Origin: Linanthus parryae | Taxonomy: Eukaryota > Streptophyta > Magnoliopsida > Ericales > Polemoniaceae | Direction of reading: 5' to 3' | Assembly: GCA_023055425.1 (NCBI GenBank) | Contig: JALGPY010000010.1 | Coordinates: forward strand, 19,007,363 to 19,071,362 | Length of the DNA: 64,000 nt | Part shown: positions 45,277-57,144 of the stretch, piece by piece | Position numbering within the stretch: position 1 is the first letter of the stretch | How the letters are laid out: each line of letters opens with the position of its first letter | Program-made: the position numbers and the translations under genes | The notes under the pieces: model-generated | The model's database searches: none | What the model was told of the DNA's origin: nothing | The model's input: the letters and a program-made list of their open reading frames with translations, nothing else

Positions 45277-45798
45277 ATGGTTTGGGCTTGCCCTCTAGAA
45301 CAGATCGTGGGTTCTGTTTCTCTGATTTTTAGTTTAGTTTTCAATCACATTCGAATGTTGTGCTAGTTTATGCTGCGAGGCCCTTCAACTTGATATGGTG
45401 TTCGTCTAACCGTAACGCTTCTTCGAAAAAGCTAATCATCATGTTATGTTGGTATTAACTGTCAATGGTTTGGGCTTGCCCTCTAGAACAGATCGTGGGT
45501 TCTGTTTCTCTGATTTTTAGTTTAGTTTTAAATCACATTCGAATGTTGTGCTAGTTTATGCTGCGAGGCCCTTCAACTTGATATGGTGTTGGTCTAACCG
45601 TAACGCTTATTCGAAAAAGCTAATCATCATGTTATGTTGGTATTAACTGTCAATGGTTTGGGCTTGCCCTCTAGAACAGATCGTGGGTTCTCTGATTTTT
45701 AGTTTAGTTTTCAATCACATTCGAATGTTGTGCTAGTTTATGCTGTGAGGCCCTTCAATTTGATATGGTGTTGGTCTTATGTTGGTATTAACTGTCAA
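45277..45798 (+). repeat. 188-bp tandem repeat (2.8 copies) in the 3' flank/UTR of the ILR3-like gene
   Basis: Copies start at 45277, 45465 and 45653 with ATGGTTTGGGCTTGCCCTCT. The first two are nearly identical; the third has small internal deletions. The first copy starts 12 bases after the stop, and AATAAA overlaps its start (45272-45277). Confidence 0.93.
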
Positions 45799-46647
45799 TA
45801 TTTATAAGTTTAATCTGACAGCTCATGGATTGAACCCTGTCCGTCCAAGTGCATGATCAGCTTGTCTGATGTTTTATTGTTTCACCAATGCAGCCCCCCA
45901 TTTCTCTGCTATGTGTGTTTCTGTACTTTAGTAGTAGTATCTCAAAGTAGTACTAGAAAATTGCTTATTGACTGTTGGAGAATTGTATTCATTTGGGGTG
46001 CCATGGATTAAGAAAGATGGTGAACATTCCTGGCCTTGGGGCAAATCTAATTGGCCACCACGGCAAAATAAGAAGCATTCCGTCCAGATGATTCTTGAGC
46101 AATAAGAATGTTCCCCCTGAAGCCTCCTTGCACTGGACATTGAGGGTCACTGTCTTCCCTAGTCGAAATACAGCCAAGACACCCTTCTATGGTAGCCCAG
46201 TTCAAGAGTTCACTGATTAGTGAAACATAGAGATTGAGACTCTATCAAGAGGAGCAAAGGACACAAAGGGCTTCGCTACTGCAGTGAAGCCAATTGAACA
46301 ATAAAGAAAGTGACCCAGGCGGGCCAGGGTCCGGTTTACTGGTTGACCCAGGCCATAACTGGCCTGCACGGAGTTTAATCCTATAGCATAGTCTTAAGTT
46401 TTTGTTCCGTTTCGGTTCATTTAGGCCGATTCGTACCGTTTCGGTCTTGAAACGAAAGTATAACCGGCACCGGTACATACCGGGGTGAATTTTTGTGCGT
46501 ACCGGTGTGTTTCGGCTGATTTCGGATGTTTCGGAGTGTTTATGACGATTTAGCGAATTCGGGTGGATTTCGTCCGGGTTTTAGTTTGTAATTTAAACAA
46601 GCTCTGTGGCCTTCATGTAAAAGTAAAAAAAATTATGTCTATATTTA
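45799..46647. other. Intergenic DNA with decayed repeat at right end
   Basis: I support no gene. From about 46383 there are CCGTTTCGGTT, CGTACCGTTTCGG and ACCGGCACCGGTAC words. A matching inverted set lies at about 60435-60532, beyond MULE-B, including TACCGGTACCGAAATG, suggesting that MULE-B landed in an older inverted-repeat element. Confidence 0.4.
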
Positions 46648-47886
46648 GGGTAAAAGACACTTTCCACCCTTATCTTTTAATGAAATTCCACTTTGGTCCC
46701 CTGACGTTTGAATAATTCCACTTTGCACCCCTCAAACGGAATATTCTTGGACACTTAACATCCTTCCGTCATGTTCCATCCGTTAAACCACTTTTTCATA
46801 AATTTTGGACTATTTTGCCCCTAATTTGAATAAAAGTCTATTATACCATTTACTAACAAACTTACACTACCTATTAATGTCTCTTCTTCATCTTTCTCAT
46901 CTACACACACAAAACTCAAAGCTCAGACATTGTTTCTTCATTAAACCATCCCACAGATCATTCATTTCTGTCAAGTTCCAACAAACCACCACCACCACCA
47001 CGGCATCTATTGTAAACCACATGTTCTAAGCTTTTCTCTTACCCAATAGATATATCCAGATTTCTAGTCCAGTATTACACAAGATTCATAGCACCATAGA
47101 TGTAACAGATTACACAATAATTCTTTTTTCTCCAAATAGAAAGAGAATATGGGGATACAAGCACTCTGCAACATATCTATCATACAAAGACATCCCTCAT
47201 CTCTCATTCTCTCTTTGAATATATAACCCAATAGATAACCCAACTATTTCTATGTTCACAACTAAACCATCAAAACATAGGGGTTTTTTATACTTAGACA
47301 TTGGGAGTAACAGAGTAAACCATAGAGAACGAGAGAGAGAGAGCAAGAGCTCTCTGTGATAGCAGGAAAGTGAGAAGAAATGAGGGTTTTTGTGTACGAA
47401 GAAGCCCTAATCTGGCAAACTGAGGAGAAAAACATATGCATTTAGATTCAACACATACCAAGAATTGGTTCAATTTTGAGTTATGTTGCAACATAGCTCA
47501 AGAATTGTTGGTATCGGTTATGTTTGTCTGTTCGGCAAGAGAGAGTCAGAGAGGGAAGAACTCATAGATATGGCTAAATTGAGGAGAAGAAGAAATCAAA
47601 AACATCAAGCATAGGCATCTAGATTCAACATATAACAAAAATAATCAAAGAATTGGTTAGGTTTTGAGTTACGTTGGTGACAACATAACGGGGATGACGG
47701 AAGATCTACCAGCAGCAGTCGCAACCGCAGCCCCCTAGTGTATGAGTACCGCCGACGCCGATTCAACATCAAAACCCAACAGATCTGGGTCGAATTGCGA
47801 GAATGGTGATGGCAACGGTGGTGGGTTAGGAAGGAGGAGACAGACTGAGGGTTCGATTAGAGGAGGAGGAAGAGAGAAGAGAAGAA

Positions 47887-49387
47887 TGTTGAGTTAAGAT
47901 CCCTAAATGTGTTTTGATTGGTAATTGTTTTGAGTGACGAAAGACAAAAGGCTAAGACATAAGCAGCAAAGCATATCAGTTATCTCAAGGCCTTGGGATT
48001 GACTGAACTTCAAAGCCTTGAGTTATTTTATTCTGCTATATGTTCTAACAATTCTGTGTTGCAGATTGGATATCTGATTATGCAAATCTGTGGTTTACTG
48101 CATATACTTTTGGATTATACTATTTATATATCTAACACAATTGCAGATGATCGGAACAGGAAGAATCAAAGTTATCTGGGTATATCTTTGAAATTCTGTG
48201 AAGCAGGTTCAGAGCTCCAAGGCCTTGAGATGTGCCTTGAGCTGCTGACAGTTTTTACAGAACTTAGTTGATTCTTTCTTGCAAGTTGTGATTCTTAGTA
48301 TTGTGATTATTTACTCACTTATAAGTGTCTTAAACTTGTTTTTCATGATTCATATGTTTTAGAAGATATACAGGTTATTGTTCTAAGTTTGTTAAACAGT
48401 TTTATCAGAAACTGTATAACCAAACAGTCATAGTACTGTTAGCTTTCTGGATTTTGTTGTTGCTGTGTTTCAATGCTGTTGCAGGGTTGTTAAATGTGCA
48501 GGAGCAATCTAAAAAAACTCCAACGGATATCCACTTGAATCTGTTTGAATTTCAGTTGAAAACAGAAGGAGGATTTGTAGGAACTGAGATCCTAAAATCT
48601 CTCAATCAGTTGCAGCTGTGGATAAAAGAGACTGGTTTGAATTTTGAAGATAGAAGAGGCTTGCAGAATACTCAGAGAGGTGTGACAAAATCGTGGGAGA
48701 TCATTCATTCAAACACACAATCATTCAAGCTTCATTCCAGATTCCTGAAGATCAAATCAATCCAGTTTTCCAGAAGAACACATCCAGGCTTCAACAACTT
48801 ATCTTCTTACTGTGTTCTTCACTTGTACTTATTTCTGTGTATCTCTAGATTATATTAAACCTCACTTAACCTAGTGGTTGGTTGTTCAAGTGAACAACAA
48901 GATGTTCTTGTTATCTCAACAGTTAGTAGCTGGAACTAGATAGGTTTGGAACCACAAGCTGTATAGGTGTAAGGGAAATCACTTAGGCTTGAAGATCTAG
49001 TGCTGTTTCTGTGTGAGTAATAAGAAGTGTTTGCCCAATCCTAGTGGGATTAGATCCCTCAGGCATAGATTAGGTCCATTGGGACTGAACTCTGTAAATT
49101 GCTTTGTGTTCTTTACTTTACAATTTGATTATTATCTGCTGCACACAACTCAAATCAAACTAGGGTTGAAAAGCTGTTTAGAATTGTTTACAGTTCAAGG
49201 CCTTGAAGCTTACTATTTTGCCTTTGTAAGTTTCAGACAGTTTACTAAAATCTCAAGGCCTTGAGATTTGAGTTTCACACAAAGTTTTTCTGTTAAACTT
49301 TGAGTTTTGCAAAAAGTTTCCATACTCTATTCAACCCCCCTTCTAGAGTATTTAGGTCCTGTATTTAGTCTACATTACACACTTTCA
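47887..49387 (+). repeat. SIRE 5' LTR (1501 bp)
   Basis: It begins TGTTGAGTTAAGATCC and ends ACACTTTCA before the primer site. It contains five CTCAAGGCCTTGAG-type palindromes; the last, 49248-49269, is a perfect 22-bp palindrome. Confidence 0.93.
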
Positions 49388-49389
49388 AT

Positions 49390-49401
49390 TGGTATCAGAG
49401 C
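49390..49401 (+). promoter_or_regulatory. SIRE primer-binding site for initiator tRNA-Met
   Basis: TGGTATCAGAGC, complementary to the 3' end of plant initiator tRNA-Met, lies two bases after the LTR end. This is the standard copia primer site. Confidence 0.95.
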
Positions 49402-49438
49402 TTGTGTTACTGTTTCTAGATCTAACAATTTGGTGACT

Positions 49439-52400
49439 ATGAGTAATGTAGGAGATGGTGGATTCTCACAAGGAAGGGCAGCCAACAGACCTCCATTGTT
49501 TTGTGGTGATAACTTCATGCACTGGAAGACATTAATGAAGATGTTCATCATAGATCAAGACATGGAACTATGGTCAATAGTTCAGAATGGTCCTCATGAG
49601 TACTACACAACAATTGATGGAGTCAGGTGTATCAAGTCTGAGGAAAATCTTTCAGTTACTGAACTGGAAAAGGTATCATAAAATTACAAGGCTATGAATC
49701 TGTTATACTGTGCTTTAAATGCAGATGAGTTCAACAGAGTGTCAAACTGCAAGAGTGCCAAAGAAGTATGGGATAAACTGGTGGTGACATATGAAGGAAC
49801 CAGCCAGGTTAAGCAGACAAAAATCAACATATTTCTGAGGCAATATGAGTTGTTTAAGATGAATTCAGATGAGACCATCAAGGAGATGTTCAAAAGATTC
49901 ACTGATGTGGTGAACAATCTGGAGTCATTGGGAAAGAAGTTCTCAAATGAAGAGAAAGTCAAAAAGATTCTGAGAAGTCTGCCAAAAGCCAAGTGGGAGC
50001 CAAAGACAACAGCCATTGAGGAAGCTCAGGACTTGAGTCTTCTTCAGCTAGATGATCTACAAGGAAAGCTGCTCACTCATGAAATGTCTATGAAGGATGT
50101 GGAAGGTGATTTGAGTGAGAATATCAGGAACCTAGCACTTAAGGCAAAAGACTGTGAAAAGTCTCAAAGCCTTGAGACTGAGGATGAACCTGATGATGAA
50201 GAGGCTTTAGCATTGATATCCAAGGCCTTGTCCAGGATTCTCAAAAAGAAAAGAAACTCTGGTAATAGGGATTAAAACAAAGAGAGATCAAGACCCTCAG
50301 GCAGCAAGGATTACAAAGGTAAATCTTCATCACAGTCACATAAAACTAAAGTAATGAATTGTTTTGAGTGTGGTGATGCAGATCATTTAATAAGGGACTG
50401 TCCACAAAAGAAGAAGAACATGAACTTTCATAAGAAAGATAGTGACAACAGAAGGAAGAAAGCCATGATGGCTTCTTGGAGTGATTCTGATTCATCAAGT
50501 GACTCAGACACATAAGAAGAGCAAGCAAACCTATGCTTTATGGCAAAGCATGATGAGGAAAATTCATCAGACAGACACATTGAAGACATGGTAAAAAAAT
50601 TACTTTCTAGTCCTTCTGATGTACTTCCTGAAATTCTCAAAAGTATGTTTTTAAATGAGGAAAGTTATAGAAATGAGATTTCTGCTTTAAAGATTAAGAT
50701 TCATGAGCAGGTAAAAGAAAACCTGGACCTAGTGTTTTCAAACAAACTCTTGAAGTTTCTAAGACAAAGCTGGGAAAAGACTTCAAGGCCTTGGACAGCA
50801 GGTTCAAAGTCTTGAAGGCACAGATAAAAGAGGTTGTTGATCAAAACACCCTTTTAACTGAAAGATATGCTGATCTAAAGACTCATTCTGAGAATTTAGA
50901 ACAACAAATCTGCTCTTTGACTGAGAAACTTCAAGAGTCCAAGAAGGTCCTAGCTAAGTTTACAGGCTCAGAACATAATCTGAATCTCATTCTTGGAGGA
51001 AGTCTGAAATCAATGCATAAAAGTGGGATTGGCTATAATCCAAATTTTCCAAAGAAAGGCCAAACTACTTTTGTCAAATCTGGTAGCAGACATTCTCCAA
51101 AATGTCATTACTGTGGAAAAAATGGTCATGTCAGATTAACTTGTCCCTTAAGAAGATCAGAACCTCACATTATGAGGAATACATATCCTTATCAGCTTAA
51201 GGGACAGGTTAGGCAGATTTGGGTTCCAAAAGGAATTAGGCCACCAAATATGGCTGATTCTGAGTATGACTCAAAGTTCTGCACTTGGTCTAACAGCCTG
51301 TTAAGGAAATGATTTGTTTTTTCAGGATGTCACCAAGGCCTTGAAAGATCAGAAATGGATTTTAGACAGTGGATGTTCTAGACACATGAGTGGAAAGAAG
51401 TCTCTCTTTACTGAACTTACAGAAAAATGTGGAGGAACAATCACACTTGGTGACAAAGAAAAATGCAACATCATTGGTATAGGTAGTATTGGTAATGGTT
51501 CTACAAATTCTATATCTGATGTTTATCTAGTAGATGGACTTAAGTATAATTTTCTTAGTATCTCTCAGTTATGTGATAAATGTTATAAAGCTATATTTGA
51601 CCAGGAGAAATGTGTGGCGCAAGATGAAAAATATTGCATACTCACTGCTCCTAGATCATATAATATATATGCCATGGATACTAACAGTGTTGCAGGTGAC
51701 AAGCTAAAATGCCTCAAGGCCTTGAAGGAAGATTCAAAGCTTTGGCAGAGAAAGCTTGGGCATATTAGTATACATACTTTGAATAAACTCATCTCAAAAG
51801 ACTTGGTAAGAGGTTTACCCTCACAAAAATTTTCAGATGATGAGGTTTGCAAGGCATGTGTACAAGGTAAACAGAACAGAAGCTCTTTCAAGCCAAAGAA
51901 CTTTTCAAGTACTTCTAGACCCTTTGAATTGCTGCATATGGACTTGTGTGGTCTTATGAGAGTTCAGACTCCAAAAGGTAAGAGGTATATGCTTGTTATA
52001 ATTGATGATTATTCTAGATTTACTTGGGTGATGTTTATTAGAGACAAAACTGAAGCTTTATCTGAATTTTCTAGACTTTGTAAAGAGCTTCAAACTTTGA
52101 AAAATTTACCTGTTGCATCCATTAGACGTGATCATGGTAGAGAGTTTGATCAACTTGACTTTGATTTGTTTTGTGCAAAGCATGGCATTTCACACAACTT
52201 TTCTGCACCTAGAACTCCACAGCAAAATGGAGTAGTTGAAAGGAAAAATAGGACACTTGAGGATATGTCCAGAACCATGCTTCTTGAAAGTAATTTGCCA
52301 AAGTTTTTATGGGCAGAAGCTGTTAACACTGCCAATTATGTGCTGAATAGATGCTTGATCATACCTATTTTGAAAAAGACTCCCTATGAACTGTTTAAAG

Positions 52401-54514
52401 GGAGAAAGCCTACTGTTTCTTATTTTAGGCCCTTTGGTTGTATCTGTTTTGTGCATATTAATGGTAGAGACAATCTTGGTAAGTTTGATGCTAGAAGTGA
52501 TGAAGGTGTATTTCTTGGATATTCTCAAACTAGCAAAGCTTATAGAGTTTATAATAGAAAAACCAAGATTGTGGAAGAGAGCATTCATGTAATTTTTGAT
52601 GAAAGTACTAAGGACTCTCTGAGTAGAAGTTTTGCAGATCTAGATTTGAACAAGCATGAATCAGATGATGATGCTTTGAAAGAAGACAAAGGCAAAACTA
52701 ATGTACAGGATCAACCATCAGAATCTCAAGGCCTTGAACCTCCTGCTGAACCAAAATCTCAAAGCCTTGAGACAGAAGCTGAAACTTTCTATGATGCTCC
52801 TTCTACTGTTTCAAGGACTCAAAGCCTTGAAGGAGAATACTCCTGGGTACCAAGAAAGAAGTTTAAGTACCTTGCAGACCATCCAACTGACAACATTATA
52901 TCAGATCCATCAACTGGAACACAGAAAAGAGGACAGTTAAAGAACCTGTGTGCTTTTAGTGAATTTGTATCTTTGATTGAGCCTAAGAATACAAAGGAAG
53001 CTCTAGAAGATGCAGAATGGATCATTGCAATGCAGAGTGAGCTGAATGAGTTTGAAAGGAATAAGGTTTGGAATCTGGTCCCCAGACCTAAAGAGAAATC
53101 AGTTATTGGAACCAGATGGGTATTCAGAAACAAGTTTGATGAGAATTGCAAAGTGGTAAGAAATAAAGCCAGACTGGTAGCTCAAGGATATAATCAGGAA
53201 TAAGGTATAGATTATGAGGAGACTTTTGCTTTTGTTGCCAGGTTAGAAGCTATTAGAATACTTCTTGCATTTGCATCTCTCAATCACATAAATCTTTATC
53301 AAATGGATGTTAAATGTGCTTTTCTGAATGGATATTTACAAGAAGATGTTTTTGTAGCACAACCTCCTGGTTTTGAAGATGAAAATTTTCCTGATCATGT
53401 TTATAAACTAGATAAAGCTCTCTATAATTTAAAACAAGCTCCAAGGGCTTGGTATGACAGACTTTCAAAATTCCTACTTGAAAACAATTTCAGAAGAGGC
53501 TTAGTTGACAAAACTCTTTTCATGAAACACCAACAAAGTGATCTGTTAGTAGTTCAGATTTCTGTAGATGATATATTATTTGGTGCTACTAATGATGCTC
53601 TTTCAAAAGAGTTTTCTAGTCTGATGTGCAGGGAGTTTGAGATGAGCCTAATGGGTGAACTGAATTTCTTTCTTGGACTTCATATAATACAAATGAAGAA
53701 AGGAATTTTTGTGCATCAAGGAAAATATACCAAGGACTTACTGAATAAGTACAATATGTCACAGTCCAAGGTGCTTAAGACCCATATGAGTTCATCACTC
53801 TATTTAGACAAAAATTCAACTGGTATGAGTGTGAATCAGAAGGAATACAGAGGTATGATTGGATCACTATTATATTTAACTGCTAGCAGACCTGACATTA
53901 TGTTCAGTGTCTGTATGTGTGCTAGATTTCAAGAAGATCCTAAGGAACGTCATCTAACTGCAGTTAAAAGAATTTTCATATATTTGAATGGAACTAGAGA
54001 CTTAGGGCTTTGGTATCCAAGAAGATCTAATTTTATGTTGAGTGGCTATTCAGATGCAGATTTTGCAGGATATAAAGTAGACATGAAAAGTACTTCTGGA
54101 TGCTGCCAATTTCTTGGATCTTCATTGATCAGTTGACATTCCAAAAAGCAAAATTCTGTAGCATTATCAACTGCAGAAGCTGAATATATTGCAGTTGGTG
54201 CTTGCTGTTCACAAGTGTTATGGTTTGCTCAGCAACTTAGAGATCTTGGCTACAACTTCAGAAATGTGCCAATTCATTGTGACAATACAAGTGCTATTTC
54301 AATCTCTAAGAATCCAGTTCAGCACTCAAGGACAAAGAACATAGATGTGTGACATAATTTCCTTAGAGATCATGCAGAACAAGGTGATGCTGTTTTAAAT
54401 TTTATCTCTACTTCAATGCAGATTGCTGATATTTTCACTAAACCTTTGCCAGATGATAGGTTTTCATCTCTAAGGCTTGAATTGGGGATGTTAAACAGGG
54501 ATGCATTGGTTTAG
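49439..54514 (+). pseudogene. SIRE gag-pol polyprotein, disrupted
   Basis: ATG 49439. Gag runs with FCGDNFMHWKTLMKMF and KEVWDKLVVTYEGT, then a CCHC knuckle (CFECGDADHLIRDC, 50360-50401) and a second one (CHYCGKNGHVRLTC, 51103-51144). Protease DSGCSRHM is at about 51365, followed by GAG-pre-integrase (RKLGHISIHTL), integrase core (MDLCGLM to ERKNRTLEDM), reverse transcriptase from about 53020 and RNase H to 54512. In-frame stops lie at 49679, 50273, 50513, 53201, 54134 and about 54350, and frame shifts near 50750 and 51312. The catalytic YVDD is SVDD (Ser at 53561-53563), an extra active-site loss. Confidence 0.92.
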
Positions 54515-54520
54515 GGGGAG
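54510..54520 (+). promoter_or_regulatory. Internal purine tract immediately after SIRE pol
   Basis: TTTAGGGGGAG overlaps the pol stop codon (TAG 54512-54514). It resembles the true PPT of this element (AAGGGGGAGAT, 57134-57144) and sits where simple copia elements have theirs. It may be a relict or secondary PPT left when the accessory region was gained. Confidence 0.5.
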
Positions 54521-54900
54521 TATTAATACTTATATGTGTTTATGTGCTGGAATCTCAAAGCCTTGAGATTATACTTTCTGAAGCCTTGAAAGTAGAGCTC
54601 AAAGCTTTGAAGTTTCTCAAACTGCAGAAAATCTCAAGGCCTTGAGATTGTTCTCCAGGTCTTGATAATATCTGTATTTTTTAAAAAAAATTGGATCATC
54701 AAATATTATATTTTATCTTTTTAAATAACTGTATAATATTTGAAATACTCAGAGAATTTTCTAAAATATCCAAAAAAAAAAGATTTTTCAAGATCCTATT
54801 TTTGCATGTTGATATTGCAGAGTCCTTTTATGACTCATCGTTTTCAACCTACTTAAGCAGAAAGTTAGGGCTTTTTCTTCTCATTCTCTTTCAAGTTTCT

Positions 54901-54971
54901 GTGACTCTACTCTCTCTCTCTCTCTCAATTCCTCTCAATCACATTCTCTTCTCAAAACCCTAAACCCTAAA
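54901..54971 (+). promoter_or_regulatory. CT-rich leader with telo-box before the SIRE accessory ORF
   Basis: A (CT)n stretch (54910-54926) is followed by two overlapping AAACCCTAA telo-boxes (54955-54971) ending at the ATG. This combination is typical of 5' leaders of plant housekeeping genes, so the accessory ORF may have its own promoter. No clear TATA box was found. Confidence 0.45.
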
Positions 54972-56740
54972 ATGGAGCGCAAATCAGCCAGAATTCAGCA
55001 ACAGGGAAAGCCCTCTGGCAGATCCAAGAAGAGAGCAAACAAGAAGGAGAAGATAGTGATTTCTGATTTAGAATCAGAAAATACTCAAAGCTTGCATGAG
55101 GATACCCCTCCTGCAAAGAAGTCCAGGACAGAGAAGGGAGATGAAGGCTCAAGTGTTGATCCACAACAAGAGACTCAGGGTGGTGATCAACCTAGGTCAG
55201 AGAAGAAGAAAGGGGGAGAAAAGAAAAAGACTGTGAAGAGGAAAAAGGGAAATCAACTCAGGAAAGCCATAAGAAACCAACTAAAGGAGGACAAGAAAAG
55301 ACCAAACCCTCTGAGAAGAAGACTAGGGTTAAGCAAGTTGCTGCTGCAACTAAGAAAGGATATCAAGGTAAGAATGTACTTCCAACTGAGTGGTTTATCA
55401 GTTCTGAAGTTAGAACAGTTTGGATGCAAGGATATGCTTCATCTAAGGTAGCTTTCTGTAGCATGATTTCTGATGAATTATTGGATAAATTGGACATATA
55501 TTGTATGAGTAAGTTAAGAGAAACTGCTGTTTGGAAAGTGTTGAATCATAGTTCAAAGGCTTATCCTAGGTTAACTAGGTTATTTTATCTGAACTTGGTG
55601 TCTGACGGTGATGATAGAATGGTATTAACTTCTAAAGTGGTTGGTGTGGATTTGAGGTTAGATCATAGGACTTTTGCCAAAGTCTTGGGCATTCCTAGAA
55701 AATACAATGTTGGAGATTATCCTGATAGGAAGGATTTTCTGGATAAGGCAAAGGAGATGTTCTTTGTTGAAGGTGTTCCCTCTGGTCCAAAGCAGTTGAC
55801 ACACTCTGTGCTCAACTATGAAGCCAAAATCTTGTTTACAATTCTGATGAGGAGTGTAGTTCATAGGGAGAACTCAAGGGAGTTGGTAACTGATAAGGTT
55901 CTAATCTTGATGTATCTGATATCTCAAGGGTTTGAGATAGATTTGCCAACAATTGTTATGGAGCATATGATTTACTGTGCAACCAGGACTAGAAACCATC
56001 CTCTTCCATATGCCAACCTGTTACCTCTTTTCTTTGAATATTTTGATGTACCTGTGAAGGGAGAAGAAAAGATTACAGGAGGTTTTGGGTTGATAGATGA
56101 GACTGCACTTCAGAGGATTGGAGTAGTTCAGACTGGGAAAGGGCATTGGAAATTTTATTCTGATTTGTCAAAGGAAGAACTAGCTGAGAAGGAGTTTGTG
56201 AAGCCTAAGGGGACTAAATCTGGGAAAGAACAAGCCAATGAGGATTACTCAATGTTGGTTGAGAAATTAGAAGATCAGCAGGTTGAGATTGAAGATCTCA
56301 GACAAAGATTGTTTGACCTGTAAACTGAATTCAACCAGTTCAAGGGTTTGATGAATGTTATGAATGGGAAGCTGGATGTTGTCATCAAGGGCTTGAATCT
56401 GGAGAAGATACCTTCTGCTACTAGTCATGACACCAGTGTGGATTCAGAAGAGAAGCTGGGAGATTTTCTAAAGAAGAAGAAGAAGACAATTGCAGTGGTG
56501 TTAACTTCAAAAGATTTGTACGAACAAACTGATGAAGATGATGTTGGTGAAGAAACAGGTGTTGATGCAGCTACAGAGGTAGATTCAGAACAGGCTAAGA
56601 AGAAAGTGGATGAGATAATCCAAGAAGTGGTTGCTGAAGTGGGAGCTGAACAAGAAGGTAACCAGTCTGCTGAAGAAGCTACAAGTGAAGAAGAAATTGG
56701 AGAAGGCTCAGAGAAAGGCCAGACATCAAAGAAGAAGTGA
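54972..56740 (+). pseudogene. SIRE post-pol accessory ORF (env-position), disrupted
   Basis: ATG 54972. The N-terminal third is Lys/Ser/Glu-rich. The reading shifts frame between about 55210 and 55260 and continues to 56740 with one in-frame TAA at 56321. The core (TEWFISSEVRTVW to LPLFFEYFDVPV, about 55385-56050) has the pattern RLTRLFYLNL...DHRTFAKVLGIP...GFEIDLPTIVMEHM, which parallels REFLFNLRY...TPETIALAMGFP...VRIDIPKLIWENC of the Athila-2 accessory protein. A coiled-coil-like segment and an acidic C-terminus (EEATSEEEIGEGSEKG) follow. SIRE ORFs here are often called envelope-like, but I see no signal peptide or transmembrane helix. Confidence 0.75.
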
Positions 56741-57133
56741 AGATCAGAGATTGCCAAAGCCTTGACCCTCTATCTATTTCTCTTCTATCTTTTCTGTTCT
56801 CAAGGCCTTGAATTTTTAGCTTAGTTTTTGTTTTAAGTTTATTCTCAGAAGTGATCCAACATTTCTTCAACCTTATTTGATGAAAGTCAAAAAGGGGGAG
56901 AATTTATGTGTTCTTTCTGTGTTTGCAGTGTTTGGAATAATAATAATTATGCCTAGTTGTTTTGTGGTTTAATCAGTTGTGTATTTATGTTTCTGTGGTA
57001 TTTTGTAACTTTTATTCTTACTGGTTATCTTTTTGGCATTGGTATATAATTGTATCTGCAAATTGTGGTTATCTAATTTTCGAATATGTGTGGCAGGAAG
57101 ATCTATACAAGACTGTAGGTTTTGTCTTTCATC

Positions 57134-57144
57134 AAGGGGGAGAT
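57134..57144 (+). promoter_or_regulatory. SIRE polypurine tract
   Basis: AAGGGGGAGAT directly precedes the TGTTGAG start of the 3' LTR, the standard copia plus-strand primer. Confidence 0.9.

Noticed and set aside
48454..48858. 134-codon frame in the SIRE 5' LTR, with a related frame at 58844-59221
   Set aside because: Lies in LTR sequence and is not preserved in full in the 3' copy; LTRs of this group are not known to code.
54972..56740. SIRE post-pol ORF as a true viral envelope gene
   Set aside because: No signal peptide, membrane helix or furin-type site is visible; the pattern fits plant-transposon accessory proteins.
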